Below are positions 12,089 through 18,820 of a DNA stretch of 34,436 bases, one piece after another (the stretch's first letter is position 1; each line of letters begins with the position of its first letter). This DNA comes from a virus. The position numbers were made by a program, and so were the translations under genes. The stretch covers positions 1 through 34,436 of the IMG/VR virus record IMGVR_UViG_3300020020_000113; one strand, written 5' to 3'. Under the pieces are notes generated by a model. It searched no databases. It saw nothing but the letters and a program-made list of their open reading frames with translations, and was not told where the DNA came from.

Positions 12089-12397
12089 ATGAAAATAGAA
12101 GTTAGACATAATCGAGATACAATGCAGTATGAAGCAGATGCATTGTTAGTAAATAATATAAAGTTTCATACAGCATCGGAATCACTGGAAAATTTATTTA
12201 AAGAATTATTTAAAATAGCAGATAGTTTCAAACCTTGGTTGGAGATAAATAAAAACCAAGAGATATCAAAACAAATAAAAAAACCAGAGATTGGGTTGTT
12301 CGGTAATGAAGTACAAAATATAATTCACAGAGATATGATGAATACAATATATGAAAGATTATCGAGACTAGAATTATTGACAGGGATTAAAGCGTAG
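12089..12397 (+). CDS. Hypothetical protein, 102 aa
   Basis: CAGGAA precedes the ATG. The N-terminal half is a plausible small alpha/beta fold (KIEVRHNRDTMQYEADALLV, then a helix ENLFKELFKIADSFK), followed by a Lys-rich link and a C-terminal helix (MMNTIYERLSRLELLTG). No family is recognised. The phased repeats just upstream suggest it has its own regulation, unlike the coupled genes before it. Confidence 0.65.
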   Translation: MKIEVRHNRDTMQYEADALLVNNIKFHTASESLENLFKELFKIADSFKPWLEINKNQEISKQIKKPEIGLFGNEVQNIIHRDMMNTIYERLSRLELLTGIKA

Positions 12398-12399
12398 TT

Positions 12400-12570
12400 A
12401 TGAATTGGCTTAAACGAATGATTGAATACTGGCAAGACAAAAGACTTGCTGAAAGATGCGGATTGAAAATTGAAGATGTTTGTCATCATCAATATGAGAA
12501 AATTAAATTATTTGCAGACATTGATATTCAAAGATGCACGAAATGTAATTATAGAAAACCAAGATTATGA
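12400..12570 (+). CDS. Small zinc-binding-like protein, 56 aa
   Basis: A 56-codon frame begins at ATG 12400, three bases after the previous stop. After a basic helix (NWLKRMIEYWQDKRLAER) comes VCHHQYEKIK and, near the end, QRCTKCNYRKP: a Cys-His-His and a Cys-x2-Cys set in the same layout (CxH ... CxxC) as the genes at 7016 and 33533. These look like members of one loose phage family of one-zinc proteins. Function unknown. Confidence 0.6.
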   Translation: MNWLKRMIEYWQDKRLAERCGLKIEDVCHHQYEKIKLFADIDIQRCTKCNYRKPRL

Positions 12571-12738
12571 CAAGTGAGTCCTGAGCGGATATAAAACTTT
12601 TAAGCCCTGAGCTATATTATGAAAGTGCGAGACCTGGGCATGAGTTGCGCTGAAAACTTTCCTAACCTGAAATGGTTACACTTGTCGCCTATTATGACAA
12701 TCACGGCGTGTGGGAAACGCAGGGTATATTATTGACTT
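12571..12738. other. 168 bases without a clear gene, repeat-rich
   Basis: No convincing gene lies here. CCTGAGC occurs twice (12580 and 12606), and GAAAGT/ACTTTC and AAAACTTT elements recur, giving several possible weak hairpins. The base composition is more GC-rich than the flanks. A 38-codon frame (12619-12735) is present but has no ribosome site and no homologue that I recognise. It may be the 3' flank of the leftward gene that follows. Confidence 0.4.
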
Positions 12739-13047
12739 TTAACCCGACACTGGAAAGTCATTACCAGGTTTGTCAAGATGGTTCGAAGCCATCTGATTGT
12801 CATTTTCATAATCAAGCGTTAGAGCTTCTTGAAGCTCGATAGATAAAGGCGTCAAATCCCCTTCATCCATATGATAAGCAAGAGTACTAATAAAAAAATA
12901 AGCACGCTGCACTCTAGTTGTATCACGCGATTTTACTCCTTTTTCCATCATATCAAAAAACCTGCGAATATCTTTTAATTCGCGCAAAACATGCAACCGC
13001 ATTTTTGTAACATCTTTCATATTTGACAATATCAGACTTTGAGGCAT
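12739..13047 (-). CDS. Leftward hypothetical protein within the late operon (moron candidate)
   Basis: This 102-residue frame is the only leftward gene between 5.3 and 30.5 kb. The protein looks genuine: an N-terminal helical region (LRELKDIRRFFDMMEKGVKS, then VQRAYFFISTLAYHMDEGD) and an acidic C-terminus with ELQEALTLDYENDNQ. No rightward frame competes. Alternative starts lie at 13020 and 13002, and no clear Shine-Dalgarno marks any of them. Upstream on minus, TTGCCA-N17-TAATGT could serve as a weak promoter. Being opposed to all neighbours suggests an independently expressed cargo gene. No family is recognised. Confidence 0.5.
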   Translation of the reverse strand: MPQSLILSNMKDVTKMRLHVLRELKDIRRFFDMMEKGVKSRDTTRVQRAYFFISTLAYHMDEGDLTPLSIELQEALTLDYENDNQMASNHLDKPGNDFPVSG

Positions 13048-13132
13048 AAAATATAGACATTACAGAACGGAAGCCCGAATGGCAACCTTTCGTTTTGAAA
13101 TCAGTCTTAATATTGGCCGGAATACTCCGCAA

Positions 13133-13186
13133 CCCAATAGTTATGGATAGGCACACGCATAGCGTGTATTTATAAATACTATTGGG
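13133..13186. repeat. Nested inverted repeats in the capsid gene leader
   Basis: CCCAATAG (13133-13140) pairs with CTATTGGG (13179-13186); inside it ACACGC (13153-13158) pairs with GCGTGT (13162-13167) around a 3-base loop. The outer arm ends 10 bases before the capsid ATG and covers the GGGG that would serve as its ribosome site. It could be a translational control element or a processed mRNA end. The region 13048-13196 holds no gene. Confidence 0.55.
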
Positions 13187-13196
13187 GTTCGCAATC

Positions 13197-14081
13197 ATGG
13201 CCGATCAAATCGATCTGGCAACGGCGTCACAATTATTTGATACCGAAGTCACAATAAAATACCAAAATAGCCAGTATCTGGCAGACACTATTGAAGAACG
13301 TCACGGAACTACTGGTGAAGCAACCAATGTTCCTGTTTCTGATATTATCGAAATGCAATCACAGACCTTTGCGCCTGTAGATATCCCTATTACTCCAGTA
13401 AATCCCACAAACGTAATGATTGTGCCTTATAACTATGCGCTGAAAACTGTTATTGGCGGTGGTGAAAAGACATTATTTGCGTACGATAAAATCGTAGACC
13501 ATGCAAAATTACATGCATTGGCGGCAGCGCGTATGGTGGATTACATAAAAATTAATGCATTGTTTACCTCAGCAGGATTTAGCACAATATTTAGTGTGCC
13601 TGTTACTGTTGGTGTGAATACCGGTATGAATGAAGCAAAAATGGCTCAAGCATTATCTTACTTGGAAAACCAAGGTGTTAATGTCATGGAACATTCTTGC
13701 TCTCTATGGCTGCCTGCAATCACTAAACAATCAATGTTGAATGACGATCGAGTTGTAAATATATTTTACAATGACGTTCGACCTTTGGTTGATAATAAAT
13801 TGTCTAGTTACCTTGGTGTTGATATTAGAACCCTGGGCGCAAATGGTATCAATACAATCCCATTCACTAGTGCAGCAGGAATCGATACCTATCTAACTCC
13901 GCTTGTACACATGGATTCGATGGTGCAGATTTTTAACCGTGATGTTTCAACCTCGATTACCTGGGTACCGCAAAATGACCGTTGGGAATTATTGACTGTT
14001 ATAACATCCGGTGCAAATGTGATTCAGTACAACGGTATTGCATTAATTGAAACTAACAACCCATACGCTGCCAACGCATAA
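13197..14081 (+). CDS. Major capsid protein
   Basis: I set the start at ATG 13197, with GGGG about nine bases upstream; a TTG at 13182 in the same frame is less likely. The 294-residue product begins ADQIDLATASQLFDTEVTIK and has the spine-helix pattern expected of HK97-fold capsids (DHAKLHALAAARMVDYIKIN) followed by a beta-rich second half. Sequence style and position (after scaffold, before tail tubular genes) agree with the podovirus capsid group that includes BPP-1-like phages. It should form the icosahedral shell. Its leader carries a stable nested hairpin. Confidence 0.9.
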   Translation: MADQIDLATASQLFDTEVTIKYQNSQYLADTIEERHGTTGEATNVPVSDIIEMQSQTFAPVDIPITPVNPTNVMIVPYNYALKTVIGGGEKTLFAYDKIVDHAKLHALAAARMVDYIKINALFTSAGFSTIFSVPVTVGVNTGMNEAKMAQALSYLENQGVNVMEHSCSLWLPAITKQSMLNDDRVVNIFYNDVRPLVDNKLSSYLGVDIRTLGANGINTIPFTSAAGIDTYLTPLVHMDSMVQIFNRDVSTSITWVPQNDRWELLTVITSGANVIQYNGIALIETNNPYAANA

Positions 14082-14098
14082 GATAAGGAGAGCAACCC

Positions 14099-15526
14099 AT
14101 GTCAAATTTTGAAACGCTGGCGCTTGTGACCGAAGGCAATACTAGTACTGCTCCAAATATTTTTGTAGCGAGTACGGTTGATGCATTGGCTACGATATTA
14201 GCAGCGGGATATCTTAATGATATTCAGAAAAAAGTTAAATCGAACGACATTATCTATGTTAATTACCTGGATGCAAGTGTATTTCCGCTTGATACAGGGG
14301 AATCAGCATTGAGAGGAACGTTTACAGTAAGTTATGATCCATCAGCAGAAAACTGGAATATGATTCAATCATCATCAACAGTCACTGGCATTGGTGCATA
14401 CGGATTGCGTTCAACCCGATATATAAATGCAGGCGGTTCAGCAACAACCACTATTACCGATTCTCAAATCAATCCAAATATGGTTGTATTAGCTGCGTGG
14501 CAAGCAAGTGCAAATGCAGTTTCAATCAATAAGGTTACTCCAGGTGTCGGTACATTGACTGTATTATCATCCGGTGATCCAGGCGCGTCAACATTAACTT
14601 ATCTTGCATTTACACCATCTGCTCAATTAGAGAGCATAGGCGTACATGCAGCTCGATATAGCAACGCTGGCGGCTCCGCTACAGTTACTATTACCGATGC
14701 GGCAATCACAGCGGCAATGATAGTTGATGCGAATATTGTTAGCTCAGCAAATGCAGTCATAATTCAAAAAGTAACTGCAACGGCTGGAGTATTAACAATA
14801 TTGTGCAGTAGTAATCCAGGTTTGTCCGTGTTTAGTTATGTAGCGACAGTTGCATCAACAGCATTAACTAACCTGGGATTATATGCGACCTCTTACTCTA
14901 ATGCGGGCGGTAGTGCAACAACTACTATTACGGATGCGAGCATAAGCGCGACAAGTGATGTTGTAGCTAACTGGGCGTCATCAGTAACCGCAGTAAATAT
15001 TCAAAAAGTGACAGCAAGTGCTAGCACATTGACTATCTTATCGAGTGCAGATCCTGGCGTTTCGGTACTTGATTACCAAGCAACCCCGCAAAATGAAACT
15101 ACTGATGCATCAAATTCGCTGATATCTGCTAATAATTTATCAGATGTTGCTAGCACAAGTACTTCATTAGCAAATCTTGGTGGATTGCCTTTAGCCGGCG
15201 GTCAAATGACTGGTTCAATTTTGCTAGACCGTGGTACCGCAACTAGTACAGCGGGTGCTGCAACTATCAATAAACAGTCTGGTGTTATTACAACCGAGGC
15301 ATTAACCACGGCAGCGGCCGCAGCGTATGCGTTTACCTTAACTAACTCAAGAATCGCCTCAACTTCGATTATTGTATTAACGTTGATGGGCGGAACAAAT
15401 ACAACGCGCGGTATTGAACTTCGAGCAATCCCAGGCTCAGGTTCAGCAACGCTATCACTGTATAATAACAATGTTGCCGGTACAGCTTTAAACGGTACAT
15501 TGATATTTGGGTTTGAAGTAATCTAA
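14099..15526 (+). CDS. Capsid decoration / head-fibre candidate with three tandem repeats
   Basis: The 475-residue protein follows the capsid gene with AAGGAG upstream. Residues 1-100 form a globular start. Three copies of a 79-residue unit follow, each marked by NAGGSAT at residues 110, 189 and 268 and by V-x-I-x-K-V-T and LTxLSSxDPG-like segments, ending about residue 335. Then come NNLSDVASTSTSLANLGG, a fibre-like linker, and a beta-rich C-terminal domain ending NGTLIFGFEVI. Bead-like repeats plus a terminal beta domain suggest a fibre projecting from the capsid. It is Ala/Ser/Thr rich. A tail-fibre function is the main alternative. A strong terminator follows. Confidence 0.6.
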   Translation: MSNFETLALVTEGNTSTAPNIFVASTVDALATILAAGYLNDIQKKVKSNDIIYVNYLDASVFPLDTGESALRGTFTVSYDPSAENWNMIQSSSTVTGIGAYGLRSTRYINAGGSATTTITDSQINPNMVVLAAWQASANAVSINKVTPGVGTLTVLSSGDPGASTLTYLAFTPSAQLESIGVHAARYSNAGGSATVTITDAAITAAMIVDANIVSSANAVIIQKVTATAGVLTILCSSNPGLSVFSYVATVASTALTNLGLYATSYSNAGGSATTTITDASISATSDVVANWASSVTAVNIQKVTASASTLTILSSADPGVSVLDYQATPQNETTDASNSLISANNLSDVASTSTSLANLGGLPLAGGQMTGSILLDRGTATSTAGAATINKQSGVITTEALTTAAAAAYAFTLTNSRIASTSIIVLTLMGGTNTTRGIELRAIPGSGSATLSLYNNNVAGTALNGTLIFGFEVI

Positions 15527-15528
15527 CG

Positions 15529-15556
15529 AATAGGGGTAGCAATACCCCTATTTTTT
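15529..15556 (+). terminator. Strong terminator after the head-fibre gene
   Basis: AATAGGGGTA (15529-15538) pairs perfectly with TACCCCTATT (15543-15552) around a GCAA tetraloop of the stable GNRA type, and six T residues run from 15551. It lies in the middle of the late operon, so it probably sets a step down in expression from capsid to tail genes. Confidence 0.9.
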
Positions 15557-15568
15557 CAAGGTGATTAA

Positions 15569-16138
15569 ATGCCAACTCATTTGCAATTAGTTAATCGAAC
15601 ACTATCTGAGTTAGGTAGGTTATCAGTAGCTGCAATTGCTGAAAGTCCAGATGCACAAACAGCAAGTGCTAAAATATTAGAACTAGAGCCAGAATTATAC
15701 CTTGTCTATAATTGGACATTTTTAGTTAAGTACATATTTGATAACACGCCATTAACGACCAATTTTTCACCGGATTATAGCTACACATATCAATTACCGG
15801 GTGATTTTGGGCATTTTTTTAAGTGGCAAGACACGAGTTCGCAATGGCCTATTTATCAATTTGCGGATGGTTTATTGTTAGCCCAGGTTAAGCCTGTAGG
15901 ATATTACTATATAGTGAACCAAGCAGTACCAGAGGTTTACACACCATTATTCGCTAGAGCATTAGTATTGTATGCGGCTGCAAAATTATCGCCAACATTA
16001 ACAAATAATGTTCAGTTGACAGCATATCTAGAAAAAGAATATGAGAAAATGATTGCCAAAGCGATTATTCAGGATGATATGGAGAGGCCGGTATTTGCAA
16101 CTCCTTACAACGATTTCAACCGTATTACCTATGTTTAG
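15569..16138 (+). CDS. Tail tubular protein A (gp11-like adaptor)
   Basis: The 189-residue protein is the size of T7 gp11 (196) and has the same motifs: an N-terminal helical start (NRTLSELGRLSVAAIAES), a YNWTFLVK segment, and LPGDFGHFFKW followed by WPIYQFADGLLL. It should form a ring under the portal and connect it to the nozzle. AAGGTG precedes the ATG. The neighbouring gene is the matching nozzle protein. Confidence 0.88.
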   Translation: MPTHLQLVNRTLSELGRLSVAAIAESPDAQTASAKILELEPELYLVYNWTFLVKYIFDNTPLTTNFSPDYSYTYQLPGDFGHFFKWQDTSSQWPIYQFADGLLLAQVKPVGYYYIVNQAVPEVYTPLFARALVLYAAAKLSPTLTNNVQLTAYLEKEYEKMIAKAIIQDDMERPVFATPYNDFNRITYV

Positions 16139-16221
16139 CACTAATACGCTATATTAATTAAAGTATACTATTACTAAAACGATGCATTAGTTGAAGTGTA
16201 CAAATTTTGAAGGTGTTTTTT

Positions 16222-18333
16222 ATGGGTGAGATGGTAAGACAGACTTCGTTTTTAGCAGGTGAAGCAGACGAGGTCACATGGAAACGAACAGATATCCCTG
16301 AATATTTAACCGCAGCCCAAAGCCTTTTAAATTGTGAAGTTGGTACAACCGGATTATCGAGAAAGCGCAAAGGCACGTCATTTAAAATTAATGCAACAGA
16401 CCAAGCTGTTTTAAGTTCTACAATGTATGAGTTCATAGATAAAAATGGCACGTACTACATTGTAATGGGCGGCGACAAGTTTTTTTATGTTTTTTCAGTA
16501 CCAAGTGGGCTGGCGAACGTAATTGATTACCAAGCTTTATTGGTCGTAGATTATCTGGGGAACCAGGTGGTTTACAATGATGCAACAGTCGGTTTTGTTC
16601 AAGCCATACCAGTTGATTATAATGCAGCTGATTTATTTGACATAGATTACACCGAAGATAATGATTCACTTATTTTAACATCCCCGAATTACCCACCAGG
16701 CAGGATTTTTATTGATAGCTATTCACCTTTGCATTTTGCATTTGAATATCTTGATATCTACCCATTACCTGCATTTGATTTCAACCAGATTAATTATAAC
16801 AATACGACTGTAGCTATTACTGGCACGGGATTAAGTGGTTCAATAACGACATTTACGTTTACAAATATGCCATTTGGGCCAGGTATACCAGTATTCACGG
16901 CGGCATGGTTAGGCGGTCAAATTATTGGTGGTGGAACAACTACACTATCACCAATTGGTTATGGAATAATTCAAACAGTCATACAAGGAACAACGACTGT
17001 TACATTTACAGTACTTGTGCAGATTCCGTTTTTAACTACGGCCGCAGGTGCTTCAACGGTAGGAAGTCAATATTCTATTCGACAAGTAGCATGGGTAAGA
17101 ACCTTAGGAAATCCTTTTGATTTAGGATATCCAGCAAAATGCTTATATTTTCAAAATAGACTTTGGTTTGCACGAACTGCATTATTAAGAAATACTGTAT
17201 TTGGTTCCAAGCTTAATCAGCCGATTTCATTTGACGTAGGAACTGGAAAAGATACCGATGCAATTATATTCACCATTGGACAAACTAATACTGGTGCGAT
17301 TGAATGGTTAAATGGTGGTAAGCAACTGGAAATATATTGTTCAAATTATGAATTTGCCTGTCCGCAGAATGAAGAAATAGGATTAACTCCAAGTACATTT
17401 TCAGTGCGTCAGCAATCATCCTATGGTTCATCAACGATATTAAAGCCTCAAACGTATTTGAATGATTCATATTTTGTACAAAAGACTGGGAAAGCGGCGA
17501 TTAATTTCCACTTCACAGGTGTAGGGCTTGCGTATGCAGCGACAAATGTAGCACCGCAAAGTCAGCATTTGATGAAAAATCCTAACAATAGAGCCTTATT
17601 GCGTGGTAATGATTTATCACAAGACAACTTTATTTATCTGCAAAATACAGACAATACGTTAACAGCCTTTCAGTTTGCTACAGAGGTTAAGCTAGCCGCG
17701 TTAACCCCTATAGTTTTTCAAGAAAACGTGCAGTTAATTGATATTGTTAGTGTAGATAATTTTGTTTATATATTGAAATATTATGCGCTTACTCAGCAGT
17801 TTACAATTGAACGATTAGAAAGAGGGGTATTTGTTGATAGCCAGCAATCTTATTTAATGAGTTCAAATGGAAAGATTACTGGCTTAGATAGGCTGGATGG
17901 TTATTTGGTACAGGTAATTTATCAAGCACAGGATTATGGAAAATACACAGTTGTAAATGGCGAGATAACAGTAAATAATCCTGATGAAATAGTTGATATT
18001 GTACAAATTGGGATATTATATGATGTTGAGATGATACCAATGTACCCGTATTACAGCGCAACGAGTGCGCCGTTTGAAAAGCAAGTTTCGAGGATTTACA
18101 TTGACTATTATCAGTCGCTGAATTTCCAAATCAATGGTGTTTTGGTTCAATATCAAAATTTCCATGATATTCAATTAGGATTGCCATTGATTCCGAAAAC
18201 GGATACAGCAATTTTTTCGCCAGTTTCTGGGTATAGTAGGTTTGACGGAGATTCAATTGTAATCACACAATCGTCACCATTTGATTTACAAATTCTATCA
18301 ATTGGGTATCAAATAGATATGGCAGTTATTTAA
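16222..18333 (+). CDS. Tail tubular protein B (gp12-like nozzle)
   Basis: I choose ATG 16222, with GAAGGTG upstream; the same frame could open at a TTG 15 bases earlier. The 703-residue product starts EMVRQTSFLAGEADE, TDIPEYLTAAQSLLNCEV and GLSRKRKGTSFK, the usual opening of podovirus nozzle proteins, and continues as a long beta-rich chain with no enzymatic motif. T7 gp12 is 794 residues, so this one is slightly short. It should form the distal part of the short tail. The upstream gap (16139-16221) holds AT-rich sequence and no clear promoter. Confidence 0.85.
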   Translation: MGEMVRQTSFLAGEADEVTWKRTDIPEYLTAAQSLLNCEVGTTGLSRKRKGTSFKINATDQAVLSSTMYEFIDKNGTYYIVMGGDKFFYVFSVPSGLANVIDYQALLVVDYLGNQVVYNDATVGFVQAIPVDYNAADLFDIDYTEDNDSLILTSPNYPPGRIFIDSYSPLHFAFEYLDIYPLPAFDFNQINYNNTTVAITGTGLSGSITTFTFTNMPFGPGIPVFTAAWLGGQIIGGGTTTLSPIGYGIIQTVIQGTTTVTFTVLVQIPFLTTAAGASTVGSQYSIRQVAWVRTLGNPFDLGYPAKCLYFQNRLWFARTALLRNTVFGSKLNQPISFDVGTGKDTDAIIFTIGQTNTGAIEWLNGGKQLEIYCSNYEFACPQNEEIGLTPSTFSVRQQSSYGSSTILKPQTYLNDSYFVQKTGKAAINFHFTGVGLAYAATNVAPQSQHLMKNPNNRALLRGNDLSQDNFIYLQNTDNTLTAFQFATEVKLAALTPIVFQENVQLIDIVSVDNFVYILKYYALTQQFTIERLERGVFVDSQQSYLMSSNGKITGLDRLDGYLVQVIYQAQDYGKYTVVNGEITVNNPDEIVDIVQIGILYDVEMIPMYPYYSATSAPFEKQVSRIYIDYYQSLNFQINGVLVQYQNFHDIQLGLPLIPKTDTAIFSPVSGYSRFDGDSIVITQSSPFDLQILSIGYQIDMAVI

Positions 18334-18346
18334 TAATGAGGCAATC

Positions 18347-18820
18347 ATGGGATTAGAAGTCGCAGGTTTTGCACTGGCTGCAATATCAACAGGTGCAACA
18401 ATTGGTAAGATGAGCGCTGAAAAAGAGGCAGAGCAAGCAAATCTATCCGCGCTTAATCAGCAATCACAATTGTCTGCGTTACAATATCAACAAAAGACGC
18501 TCCAGAATTTAGATATTACTGATAAAATGCTGAGCCGTCAGGCTGCGCAAATGGCTGTCCGAGGAGTTGCATTTGATTCGCCCAGCTTTAATGCCATTCA
18601 GCGAGAGACAGTAAATATTGGTGGTCGTAAGGCATCTAATTTAGAAACAGAGGAATCATTGTCTCAGCAGGGAATCAATATTGAAAAGAAAAATGTGAAA
18701 AACACATTACATGCGCAATTATTCGGTGACGTATCAAACCTAGCGCTGAATTTAGCAGGTTTCGGAACAAAACTACCGACTGGTGGAACGAGTAAATTGC
18801 CCCAGGTTGAGGATATATAA
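18347..18820 (+). CDS. Internal virion protein, gp14-like ejection protein
   Basis: The 157-residue protein starts with a hydrophobic Gly/Ala segment (LEVAGFALAAISTGATIGK) that could insert into a membrane, followed by a Gln-rich coiled-coil region (residues 30-70) and VRGVAFDSPSFNAI, a segment like the conserved G-x-x-x-x-S-S of the T7 gp14 group. Gene order (just before two very large ejection proteins) fits the smallest of the three DNA-ejection proteins, which forms the outer-membrane part of the channel in T7. It overlaps the next gene by one base. Confidence 0.7.
   Translation: MGLEVAGFALAAISTGATIGKMSAEKEAEQANLSALNQQSQLSALQYQQKTLQNLDITDKMLSRQAAQMAVRGVAFDSPSFNAIQRETVNIGGRKASNLETEESLSQQGINIEKKNVKNTLHAQLFGDVSNLALNLAGFGTKLPTGGTSKLPQVEDI

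Noticed and set aside
12619-12735. 38-codon rightward frame in the repeat-rich gap.
   Set aside because: No ribosome site, composition unlike neighbours, no recognisable sequence; kept only as a remark.
16143-16165. TAATACG followed by CTATA resembles the core of a T7 RNA polymerase promoter.
   Set aside because: Only the first seven bases match, the rest diverges, and the phage has no RNA polymerase gene.
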